Below are positions 11,570-22,118 of a stretch of 64,000 nucleotides of DNA, piece by piece. Source of the stretch: Diadophis punctatus similis (lineage: Eukaryota; Chordata; Lepidosauria; Squamata; Dipsadidae); contig JALIGW010000026.1 of assembly GCA_023053685.1 (NCBI GenBank), positions 610,501 to 674,500 on the forward strand. The letters are read 5' to 3'. Position 1 is the stretch's first letter. Each line of letters begins with the position of its first letter. The translations under genes and the position numbers were made by a program. The notes below the pieces were generated by a model. The model searched no databases. It was not told the DNA's origin and saw nothing but the letters and a program-made list of their open reading frames with translations.

Positions 11570-13143
11570 AAAATAAGATTTAAATTTATTGTTTTGTCAT
11601 TTACAAGGCAATTAACAAAGGTATCGATTTCTAAAAGTAGTTAGGGAAGCCAGGTTTCCAGGCCTCTCACCTGCACAAGGTACAACCAGTTCATAAATCT
11701 CTCGGTTGATGACAGGTGTATTTGTGTGTGGCAAAACTCGTGCCAGCAACTGCCTTGATTGAGCCTTCAAGATACAGACGGTTTTGAAACCGGAGCCCTG
11801 AATACTCAAGGAGGCTGCATCAAGCTGCATGTAGAGGTCTGTGGGGCAGGCCCAGGACTTGAGTTGCCTCTTTAACTCAAACAGGGCCCCAAGCAGCGTC
11901 CCAGTGCAGGCCAGTCCAAATCTTTGTGCCCACAAGGGCGAGGAGGAGCCTGTCTCTAAACTGTAAAAGGGAATGAATGGACTGATCTCTAATTTCAGAT
12001 CCCATCAATCCAGGGGAGTGCACCGTCAAGTCCAGGCACAGCAGAACACGGCTTGTGCAAATGAGCTCAGAAAGTGAGCCGGCAGGCAGGTGTTAAAACA
12101 AACAAAGGTGAGTCGGGCACCTTGGCAGGTGCGGGAGGGTCAAAGCGCCCCTCCGTCTGCTGTACCAGCACAGGAACAAAAGCGGCGGCTTTTGTTCAAT
12201 TTGGCCCAGGCTGCCAACTTCGGTGAGCTTTGTTATTGGGATGGAGGAGAGGGACAAATAACCGCCCCGTGTGCTTCAACGTGCATATTTGAATCCCCAT
12301 GAGAAGAAAACAAGTCCCCATTTTGGAAAACGAAACTTTGGGGAGGAGAAAGCAGAGAGATACTGATCTATTGGCTTAGCGTGGCTCCCTGAAGCCCATC
12401 TGGGGAGCTTCCCCCAGGAGCTCTGAAAAGAAGGTCGAGGGGAGGGGCTTCCTCTGCAGACCCTGCCTGCTGGGTAAACATTGGCCACCTCCTGAGTCTG
12501 TGTGGGGAGGTGCGTCCTCACTGAGCTCTTGGTCAGCCTTTCCATCCCTGACTTGCCCTCCCGTGTGGGGGTGAAGCCCTGCCCGGCCGGTGCCCTATCT
12601 TGGGATCACCAGGAAGGCCTCTGCGTGCCCAAGAAGAGTCTTGCAAAGGGAGAAGGGCAGTCTCGGAAACCCGGCCACTTGCGGGAGGAACAGAGAAAAG
12701 GTCCAAGCACTGTGCAAAATCTAAAAGAAGGGATGGGGGATGCCTGAGCTGTTTGGTCTACATTCACTTGTTCTGGGGGCGAAAGGCAGAGAGGTTTAAA
12801 TGTCGAGGAAGCCCAGTTCCGATTCTCTGTGAGCAAAGAGTCTCTCAAAACGAGAGGAGCTGAGCCACACGACCTCACACCACAAGTTGTCATGGATAAT
12901 GCAGAACAAAATGCAGAGGGACTCGCAGAGACTGCCCGGAACAGTCTGCTGCCCGATGTTGAAAGAAACGAAGGGGGGAGGACAGGGGGGGCATAGAAGG
13001 TGGCAGAAGGCAGCCTGGATGCTTCCTCCCCGTTGCCACCTGTGCCCCCAGCTCGGCCCTCTTCTGCAGGGGGTGACAGAGTGAGGCTCAGCCGTGCTCT
13101 TCACGTGTCCGTGGCTCTGGTCCACGCAAGGGGTTGGGGCAGG
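11570..13143 (-). other. GGTA1: Probable 3' UTR of GGTA1, with polyadenylation signal at 11585-11590
   Basis: On the minus strand, sequence after the stop codon at 13144-13146 runs about 1.55 kb to a canonical AATAAA (TTTATT at 11585-11590 on +). There is no splice site or coding match in between, so I treat it as a single 3' untranslated region. The end point is inferred from the signal alone. Confidence 0.5.
11585..11590 (-). terminator. GGTA1: Polyadenylation signal AATAAA (GGTA1)
   Basis: TTTATT on the + strand reads AATAAA on -, about 1.55 kb downstream of the GGTA1 stop, with GT-containing sequence after it. Confidence 0.5.
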
Positions 13144-15246
13144 TCAAGAGTTTTCTCTGACCTTTTGGTATTCTTTAGGCATCCAGGACAACTTCACGTT
13201 ATGGATCTGAGACTGGTAGCCGATCTTGTAGTCCCAGCAGTACTCGGGGGAGAGCAGCTTGGTGGGTTTGTTGAGCAAGAAGTACTTGTTGAGGTGGCTC
13301 TCGTCATGCCAGACGGCCTCCACGTTCCGCTCCTTGTCCTGCAGAATGCCTTGGTAGCACTGGCGGGTGAGGTTCAGCACCTGCAGCGGGACGCCCCCAA
13401 AGACCGCTCCGTGGTAGTAGTAGTCCCCCTCTTCGTAGGAGATGTACGCAGCCGACTCGGGGCGCCTCTCGTAGGTGAAGGCACTCCTGTCCGCTTTGTA
13501 AAACCAGGCGTGGAGCTGGGCCACAGATGTGTCGAGGGTCTCCACCCCGTAGTGGCTTTGGAAGATCTGGTCGACGTCCATGCAGAAGAGGAAGTCCACC
13601 TCGAAGCGGATGCACTCTTCGATCAGGTCCCCGATGGTCTTCATCCGCATCATGCTGACGTCTTGCCAGCGGTTGTGCTGCTTGACCTGGAAGAGCTTCA
13701 GCGTCCGCTGGGGGCCCAGCTTGATCTCGGGCACTTTGGAGAGGTCATCGACCATGATGTAGAAGATGACCTTGTGGCCCGTCATGAAGAAGGTGTTTGC
13801 AGAAATCAAGAAGTCCTTCAGGTATTTGTCCAGGTACCTGGGTGGGGAAAGCAAATGTGGCTGGGATGAGGGGGCCTCTCCAGGTGCTGCGGGTTCTAGC
13901 CACCCCACCCCAGCCCTCGGTCCATCTGAGCCCATCCAGAAGGCCTTGGACGGGCCTCTCCAGCCGTCTCATTCTCAGCAGACCTTCCTCAGCAAAACCA
14001 GCCGGGTCAGGCTGGACAAGGCACTTACTTCCCAGTGGCGAAAACGGTCAGTCCAACGGTGACCTTCTGCCGCGTGTAGTGATAGTTGAGGGTGGCGCTT
14101 TCGAATGTCCCATGCCACACGATAGGGGCTGACCACGGGGTCAGGGTGGAGACCTCTGTCCGTGCGCTGCCCGGGGCAGAACGAGAACACTGATGAGGGT
14201 CACTCCATGGTCATCTTGGCATGAGCTGACTCTCACTCAGCCCCCCACCCACTCCAAAGCAGCCTTCCAGAAAGGGGTGGGGGCAGCTGGGCCAGCAGGG
14301 ATGCCCCGTTTTTCCCTACTGGAGACGTGAGGCTAGGGAGCCTCCGGTTAGAAATTCCAGGCCGAAGGAAGGAGGGGGGGGCTTGGCTGCAGCTCTCCAA
14401 CCTCATGTTGAAATGTTTACCAGGAGTGGCCGGAAGTGGGACATGTTTGGCCTTTCAGCACGCTGATTGGAGCCAGGAGTTTGGGAAACAACCTCCTGGG
14501 GATTTAATTTAAAGCAAAGCAAAGCAGGACCAGCCTTTCCCCGACTTCCTTTTCCTGCATTTAATTTGAGCAGGCTATTTTCAGCCGGCTGGTCTTCCAA
14601 GTGAGGCTGATCGGAGCGGCTTCCAAGCCGAGCCGGCCCTTCAGCCGAGTGCTGGTCGCCTCTTCCAGCTGAGGAGCTGCCAGAATGAACCTGGCGGGGT
14701 TTTGCCCAGGAGACGGGCAAAATGCCTCCTGTCCTGCTTAACTTAAGAAGCCTTCAGCTCTGGTTTTGCAGGTGTGAGAATTTGGGACTCGTGCTGGCTG
14801 GAGAGACGCACAGCAGCTGCCCCTTCGCTCCTTTGGGGGGATTCTAAGCCTCTGAAAATCTCCCCCCCCCCCCGAGAAGTTTCCCATTGTGGGTTAAAAA
14901 GCCCTGGTCTCTCAGAAACCTTTGACAGGAAAAGGGGAAGCCCAGTGAAGGCTGCCTCATCTCACTCTGCAGTCCAAATAGGCTTCTTACCCTGGGTGAA
15001 ACCAGCTGCTCAGCAGGATCTCTTTTGGTTCTTTGGTTGAATTCTCATCCCTGTAATAAAGGAGAAAGAATCGGAATGCTGTCTGGCAGTGGTGCTTTTC
15101 CAAAAGGCAACTGGAATTTCTTGGGTTTTTTCCTTTCCTTGGAAACGTTTTGCTTCTCATCCAAGAAGCTTCTTCAGTTCTCCAGGCTGTCTTTTGGAAA
15201 AGCACCTTTGGGACAACCGTCAGGTGGATGGTTGAGAACCTCTGCA

Positions 15247-15341
<95 letters not shown>

Positions 15342-18300
15342 TTGAGAAAGTTGGTTTTCACACAAGCCCGCTTGGTGTGTCGCCTTTCTAAAAAAACGGA
15401 ATGAGAAAGATACAAGTTGATTCTGTCACCATCGGCTGTCAATCAGGCAGCCAAGTTTCTTTTTTTAAAAAGCGAAAAAAACAAAGGCACCTTTCTTCTT
15501 GAATTCCTTGTCTGTTGGCTTTCTTTCCAGTCAAAGGAATGCTTTCACACACTCTTTTGGCTCAAATTCTTTACATGTAGATTTCTTATTCTTCATCGTG
15601 CCAAGGAAATAATTTGGTGCCAAGAAAACTATTTGGGCACGTTGCAATGTGGCTGCCAGGTGTTGAGCTATGCTGCAGGGGAGGCTACCCAGAGGTCTGT
15701 TTGACTCCTCTGCTGGGGGGAGGGGGGCAGAGTGGACCTCAGCAAGCCTGGGGATGGCTTGGCAGGACAAGGGACTGACCCCCCCCCCCCCAGACTGCTG
15801 CTCAGGAGAGAGAGGGGGGAGCAGCACTCTGCTGTCACATTGCAGGAAGAAGTGAAGGTGGACCCCCTACTCAAGCTCCTCCCCTAAGAACAGGGGGCTT
15901 CCTGGCATCACGGGGAGGGGGAGTCTCGCTGGCATCTAGCTTATGCTATTGCATCAGTCATTCATCCGTCCCAGCAGTTGGCGCTCCTCACAGCACCCTT
16001 TTGCAAGCGAGAAAGCCCAGCATTGTGCAAGGGGCTTCGGTGGTTCTCTTCCCTGTTGTGCAAAGCTCCACAGTGACCATCAGCCGCGTGCAAAAGCTAC
16101 CAGTCCCCCTGGGAGTGGAAGAGGGGTTAGTGGGTATACCGGAGGCCAATAAGAGGCAGCTGGCCGTCTGCCGCCTCCACTTCCACTCTTGAGTAAGGAG
16201 GATGCCCAGGAAAGGGGAATTGGGACTGCCGGTCACTCGCTGTGGCAATGCCAGGTGGAAGGAGCCTTGGCCCACATGCCAGACGGAGGAGGGTTACGCA
16301 GCAGCAGCAGCAGCAGCAGATTAGCAGCTGTTTTGAAAGCGCTCGGTGAGAGCATCAAATGAGACACGGTGTGCCTTGCCTGCTTTTCGGTCACCCCCGT
16401 GCCCCAGGCATTCCCAGAACCTCTGCTAATCTGAGCTGCAGGTCATGTTAACCCTGGCTCTCGCTGAGCAAGGCAAAGACGGCGGCTTTGCTCTCTTTCC
16501 AGCTCTTTGATGGGTCTCAACAGGTCCAGGGTGCCAGGGCAAAATGCAGCGGCCCAAACGAGACCCTGCTGCCCCTTCGCAACAAGGAAAGGGGAAATGA
16601 GCTGAATGCCCATTGGCACCAGAGGGCAGTTGCAAGAAAGGCCACGCCATGGTGAGGCTGAATCAATAGCACCTGGATTCCTAAAGCCTGTGGACAGTGG
16701 TGGGATTCACATTTTTTTTCTACCGGTTCTGTGGGCGTGGCTTGGTGGGCGTGGCAGGGGAAGGATACTGCAAAATCCCCCTTTCCTCCCCATCAGCTGG
16801 GACTCGGGAGGCAGAGAATAGATGTGGGCAGGGCCAGTCAGGGGGTGGCATTTACCGGTTCTCCGAACTACTCAAAATTTCTGCTACCGGTTCTCCAGAA
16901 CTGGTCAGAACCTGCTGAAACCCACCTCTGCCTGGGGCGGTAAAAATGCCCTTATTCTGCCTGGCAAGCATCGTCAGGAGAGCCAGGGCTCATTTTGGGT
17001 GGTTCGCAGTCACAGTGTCACAAACAGACCGGAGCCAGCAAAAGCAACGGCAGCAAGGCACTTACTGGGGGCTGAAGCTGTAAATCCAGGTCCCTTTCCG
17101 ATCCCTGTGGAAAGGAGAACAAACAAACCTCCTGACTATCTCAAGGTCATTTGCCTGCAAGTAGCAAGTAAACACCAGCGACCAATCACTTTTCTCTACT
17201 TGGCTACTTGGCACAGCGCCTGTTTGTGGGCCGAACACCTGCTCCCTGCAGAAGCACCCGGTTGTCTCCACGCCCAGGTGGGGCTGGGAAGCTCTCGCTC
17301 TGGAAACCTTCAGCGAAGCCCTACAAATGGCCTGGAGCCTCCAGAACTCCAACCTGAGGTGGTGCTTGGCTGAGAACTGCCCAGGAACTCACTCACTCAC
17401 ACTCACACTCACACTCACACTCGCTCTCCCTCTCTCCTCTCTCTCTCTCTCTCTCCCTCCCTCCCTCTCTCCCTCCCTCCCCCCCCCCTCTCTCTCTCTT
17501 CCAAAACATCTGGACGGTCTCAGGACAAGCATGAGGAGACAAACTGCTTCTCTGGAGAGAAAGCAGCTCTGAGGTTGCTATGCAACCCCTCTGTTTCCAC
17601 GGCCCCCAGCCCCCTCCCCTTCCTCCAATGGTCTCCTTGCTGGACGGGCCCTGTCATGTCTGGCAGCCCTGCAGCTAACCTGGGGGCGGTCTTTGATTTA
17701 AGGAGTTGGATAACCGGAAAGCTGCAATCGAACCGCCTTCAAATTTGGCAGAGAATTTCTCATTGTTCCAATATGGACACGCATCAGAGGGCATACGTTG
17801 CACATTCAAGCGTTCGGGAATGTGTGAGATTTCACACTGAAACTAGGCAGTGTGTGTGGAGCTTTATGTAACCCTTCAGGAGCAGATTTTTTATTTATTT
17901 TATTTGTCAAGTACATGTTGGTAATATATATAGATAAAACATTGTTTATATACATAAGATGGGTACTGATAAGAAGGAACATTAGGACAGGGACGGTAGG
18001 CACGCTGGTGCGCTTATGCACGCTTATGCAGATCTCGGATGTTGAAATGCTGCATGCCAAACACAGGTTCGATCACCCCAGAAAGCTGTGCTGATGGGCA
18101 ACATGGTGAGTTTCTGAGTAAAGACTTTGGGGCCGCACTTCCTCCTTGTGCTTATCTCCACAAAACCCACCCTGTGCCACCTGGGATGCCTGCCATGAGT
18201 TTCTCCGGACCCCTCCCAGCTTGTTAATCTGTAGGGTTCATTGCCTCACATTAGTTAGCTGTTCAAGGTACTTTATTGCTCATCTTTATTTGCTAACAGT

Positions 18301-18573
18301 TATGAAAATTCTGGATTCTCTTCCTTGTTGTGCTCATAATGAGTCTGTCATAAAAAGGGTGATGGGAATAAGGCGCAGCCGGGATGGGTTGGCCTTTGCC
18401 AGAATTGTTGCAAAAGAAGTTGGTGGATCACCTTCCTTGCAAGAACGGTAAACTCAGTTGGCATTTCATGGTGCCTGGCTTTCTTACCTGTCCAGGTAGG
18501 TGAAAATGGCCAGCGATAAAAGGACGAGGAAGGTTATCCATAAGAGAATTGCCTTTCCTTGAGACAGTGTCAT
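13144..18573 (-). CDS. GGTA1: N-acetyllactosaminide alpha-1,3-galactosyltransferase, five coding exons, 338 aa
   Basis: Minus-strand coding exons are 18573-18488, 17104-17066, 15050-14991, 14166-14029 and 13837-13144 (TGA). All have GT-AG borders and sum to 1017 nt with every junction in frame. The product is a type II Golgi enzyme of family GT6 that adds alpha-1,3-galactose from UDP-Gal to N-acetyllactosamine. Visible parts are a short cytosolic tail (1-7), a membrane anchor (8-27), a short stem, then the catalytic domain with MVDD (136-139), [14 protein letters not shown] (164-177), the Mn/UDP-binding DVD (195-197), the specificity segment [10 protein letters not shown] (247-256), and [11 protein letters not shown] (284-294) whose Glu287 matches the bovine Glu317 position. 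Sequons lie at Asn45 and Asn263. Mammalian enzymes are about 368 aa; the extra stem exon they carry is missing here. The ATG follows an acceptor (AG at 18576-18575) by one base, and the first exon encodes tail and anchor as in mammals. Adjacent DAB2IP supports GGTA1 over ABO, GBGT1 or A3GALT2. No lesion is seen. Confidence 0.92.
15246..15337. repeat. Compound (CA)n(GA)n microsatellite
   Basis: About 16 CA units followed directly by about 29 GA units. It lies inside a GGTA1 intron. Confidence 0.95.
16695..16930. mobile_element. hAT-like non-autonomous element with TACCGGTTCT core
   Basis: The ends are imperfect inverted repeats: left CAGTGGTGGGATTCA, right TGAAACCCACCTCTG (13 of 15 paired). 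The flanks CCTGTGGA and CCTGGGGC match at 6 of 8 positions, as for a decayed 8-bp target duplication. The interior carries the phrase TACCGGTTCTGTGGGCGTGG, shared with copies at 25874 and 58878. It has no coding capacity and lies in a GGTA1 intron. Confidence 0.7.
17392..17503. repeat. (CTCACA)n/(CT)n pyrimidine-rich microsatellite
   Basis: ACTCAC units grade into CT, CCCT and C runs. Low-complexity sequence in a GGTA1 intron. Confidence 0.9.
17885..18020 (-). mobile_element. LINE 3' terminal fragment (CR1/L2-like)
   Basis: On the minus strand this reads CCGTCCCTGTCCTAATGTTCC and ends CTTGACAAATAAAATAAATAA. It is the same 3' end seen in two + strand copies at 32948-33158 and 33536-33912. Severely 5' truncated, with no reading frame. 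Confidence 0.65.
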
Positions 18574-20183
18574 CCTTGATGGAAAGAGAGAGCCGGGGGT
18601 TAGTCGGAAGCGGCTTGTATTCCCAGATCAAAGGCCGGACTCTGATCGGAGAGGAGAGGGGGAGGGGCAGCAGCCCAGCCTTCCTTCCCAAGAGACCCAT
18701 CTCCAGTGAAGGCAGAAAATTCGCCAGGTGGATTCACTTCCCTACAAAGGAAAAGGCTGTGCCCACTCAAGGGCTGGCACCTGCCCCTGAGAGCCTGAGA
18801 GCAGCCTTCCTCAACATCTGGCTCGCCAACCCATTCCAAGCCCGCACTGGCTGGGGAGGATGGGAGCTGCAGTCCCACAGATCAGCTTTCCCTTACCTTG
18901 GGGAAGATCTGAGCAATACCTTGACTTCAGCCTCTGGAACTTCTGCTCTGCTCCCGTCAACATACAAGGAAAGTTTTGGTGTGTTTACTTGGGAAGTCTG
19001 GCTCCCTGGCAGCATCTGTTCCCTCCAGCTGCATTTAAGGGCCTGGCTGCTCGGCTCTGCCCTGCTCCACCTTCAGAAAGATTTTGGAAACTTCCCCCTC
19101 GTTTTCCTCTGCACCTCCTCTTTCCGAGGGAGAGCCTGCCCCAGGACCTCCCCTTCCAGGATCCGCCTCAAGAGCCACCTTTGGGGTCTAAAGACGTGAT
19201 CCCCGATGCCTGACCAGCAGGGACCGTCAAGGTGGCCTTTACCTTTGCTCAGGGGATCCTATGGAAAACCAGCGTCGGTCGCTCAACCACTGGGGCAAGC
19301 TACCACAAGTGTCTCTGTGTCCTGAAGGCAAAGAGCAGCCCCGAGTCTCTGCTGACTTCAAGAGGAGGAGCTGGGAGGCCAGACTCATTCGGCTTCCCCA
19401 GGGAGGGAGGGAGGGAGGGGGAGGGAGATGCTCTGTGAGAAAAACACGGAGATCCCAGCCAGGCCAGAGGTTCTGCTTTGTGGCTATTCAATGGGGGCGG
19501 GGAATCCTCCTCTTTAGAAGCTCTCGTGGCCTTCCAGAAGAGGGGGAAGCTCCCTCTTTTTACCCCAAAATCTACAACAAGCTTGGTGGGGGGTTATCTG
19601 TGGCGACCCTGAACCCAAGCCTGGGGAAAAGTGTGTTACCTGCTGAGAAATACCAAGGATGCCCACAGAGCCTGCAACTGTCATAGACCACGGAAGACAT
19701 TTTAGAACCACTCAATTCTAAATTGCCATGCAAAAGTGTTCTGGAAGGTTGATGCCGTGGCTGCCTTTTGGGCCTCTTTGGCCAAAAGCTTCACCTTTTA
19801 ATGTTTTCAATGCTTTCTTCTTCTTTTTATTTCAATAGATTTTGACGAGTGACATCGCCAAGGAATTTTGTGGACAAAGTTGGTGACTTTTGCTTTGTTT
19901 GCATCACTCACTAGTATTTCACTAGTACTATTTATTTATAGCCCGGCTGCTCTGAGGTTATTTCCTGACAGGATGTGACTCGTCTGAGGAGAGGTCTGTC
20001 TTAGCAGCCTTAATGCTTTGGGGAAGTTCATCATTGCCTAATCATCCAGTCTCCCCCAAATAAATCGAACTAATCTCATTGTGGAAAATCTTTCCTTCTG
20101 ATCAAATGGGCAAGAACGCATCTGCTTCTAGCAGTAGGTGCCCCTCTTACCTCCAGACTCCCTAAAGACATATGCCTTGAAGG

Positions 20184-20514
20184 CAGGGGTGGGTTCCTCC
20201 CGGTTTGGACCGGTTCAGTCGAACTGGTAGCGACCTGCTGATGATGTCACAATGACGTCACCGACCTGGTTTGGTTGGTGGTGGTCTGTGGGCGCCGCTA
20301 TCTTTTTTTATTTTTATTTTTAAATCTGTTTTTAGATTTTATTTTTTCTTCTGAGCATGCACAGAAGCCGAGTTTCTGGCACTGTGCATGCAGTTGCCAT
20401 CTTGTTTTCAGCTTTTTTGGGGGGAGGGATTTTTTGGCAGTGCACATGTGAGGCATGCCCATGCGGCGTGGGAGGAAGCGAACCGGCAGCGAGGTAAGTA
20501 GGAACCCACCCCTG
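20184..20514. mobile_element. hAT-type non-autonomous DNA transposon, 331 bp, with perfect 15-bp TIRs
   Basis: Starts CAGGGGTGGGTTCCT and ends with its exact reverse complement, AGGAACCCACCCCTG. The flanks are CTTGAAGG (20176-20183) and CTTGAGGG (20515-20522), an 8-bp target duplication with one mismatch. The interior is T-rich and AT-rich, with GCATGC-type motifs and no transposase frame. The TIR matches the decayed ends of the elements at 16695 and 58878, so they appear to belong to one family or to be mobilised by one transposase. Confidence 0.85.
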
Positions 20515-22091
20515 CTTGAGGGGTTCAGAGGCTCTGTGCCCATGACTTAAAGGGTGTAGTCAGGGAACTGCGTCCACGTCTGGCTTGGAGCCTTCAAGAC
20601 CCTGAGAGCAACAGCAAAGGTAGCAGGAATTCAGGTGTGCACATATTGGCTTAAAATACACAGGAGTGCAGCTGCTACTTACCTGCCATGGTGATCGGGG
20701 ATAATGCTATTGTTATTGTAATGTAGCATTATCAAAGCAATATGCAAGCAAACTTAGTTACCTGCCGCATGGGAATGTCTCAATGCAGAGGCAAAAGTCA
20801 AAATTATTTCTGGGTTTGTTTTCTTTTCTTTTTTTTTGCCTCCTGAAGCAGCTCCAAAGGGCAGAAACGGCAAGTGGAAAATACAACTTTGCCTAGCATT
20901 TTTCAGTTACGCTCCAAGCTGCTGGGGGAATAGGATGAAGCAGCCAGGGAAATGGGTATTCCCCAGAAGAGATACTGGCTGGGAACCATGGTCCTTTCCA
21001 GACTCCCTGCAAGGCTAGGCCTGGGGGCAGGAGCGGTGGGGGGGGGGCAAGCAATGGGGCCTTCAGAGCCAGCTCTGCCTGCAACACCAGCTGAGAATTC
21101 AAGACCATAAAAACACCCCTGGACATCCGGATATCTGGCCTTGGAATGATATGCCCAGAGGCAAACCGGTAAGGCAGAGCTTGATAATAAAAAGACCCTT
21201 GCCATCAATTGATTGGCCAGCAAGTCTTGGCTCATTTACTTGGCCTTATTTGACCCAGGCAACAGCAGGATGGCTCCAGAGGGCAAGGAGGGAAGGAGGC
21301 CGGCTGGGCCACCTCCACCCCAAGGGCTTTGCTTTTAGCACCCCACTTAAAGAGTGTGGAAGCTCCTTGGCTGAGTCCATCTCATTACCCTTCTGTCTGT
21401 CTTAGTCCCCACCCTACCCCTCCTGAAAGCCCCCTTCCCCGCCCTTGGGACAGCCCCCACCCCTCCCCCTCTCCAACACTGGAGAACAACAACTAGGAGG
21501 GCCAGGGAGGTGAAGTTGAGCTCCTGAACGGGAGGCAGGCCTGTTAGAAATCGAACCAAGAAGTATCTGCAGGTTCCATTTCCTCACTTTAAAAAAAAAC
21601 AAGTTTTCCGTGTGCCGTTTTATTAGTCAAGTTTCCTCTCAAAAGATCAAAATTTCCTGCCTCAGGCCATTTGAAGCTGTTCCCACGGTGGAAACCCCCA
21701 AGCCCTCGCTCTGAAGCAGGCAAATCTATCCTGAGATCTAAACCCAAGAGGGAAACATGCAAAGTTCTCTGTCTTTCCCCCCCCCCACTGTGTCCATTTT
21801 TTAAAAAGAAAAACTTCCACTTCTTCCTACCCCAATTCTGAAAACATCTGCACATTTTGATAAATTCATATTTCAAAACACCCCCCCTCCCAAATTCATA
21901 AATCAAATGCAACTGGAACCATCTCCAAACTTTTAAGACTCTCTTATCATGCGCTGAATTCCATTTCCTGCTGTTAAAGCAGAAAGCCTCCCTTGCCAAC
22001 CGCATCAGGACGATTTGCCACCTTTCTCCATCACAGGCCTCTTAATACTCCACGGCCAAGAACCGAAGTTCCCGCCATTCTCTGTTCCCAT

Positions 22092-22118
22092 CGCTGCTGC
22101 TGCTGCTGCTGCTGCTGC
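22092..22118 (+). repeat. (GCT)9 trinucleotide repeat
   Basis: Nine uninterrupted GCT/CTG units in intergenic DNA upstream of GGTA1, possibly within its 5' region. Confidence 0.9.

Larger units (their letters stand above)
15051..17065 (-). other. GGTA1: GGTA1 intron with dinucleotide repeat and hAT-like element
   Basis: This intron separates the coding exons 17104-17066 and 15050-14991. It holds a (CA)n(GA)n tract, a Penelope-like GAAACGT-type remnant near 15125-15190, a short (GCA)n and a hAT-like element at 16695-16930. I see no additional stem exon with compatible phase. Confidence 0.5.
17105..18487 (-). other. GGTA1: First coding-region intron of GGTA1, with LINE 3' end
   Basis: Lies between the exon with the start codon and membrane anchor and the exon starting GGATCGG. 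It contains a CTCACA/CT-rich tract (17392-17503) and a LINE 3' end at 17885-18020. No other coding signal was seen. Confidence 0.5.

Noticed and set aside
13000..13869. 289-codon open frame on + opposite the last GGTA1 exon
   Set aside because: It is the antisense shadow of the catalytic exon and has no recognisable domain; the minus-strand frame carries all GT6 motifs.
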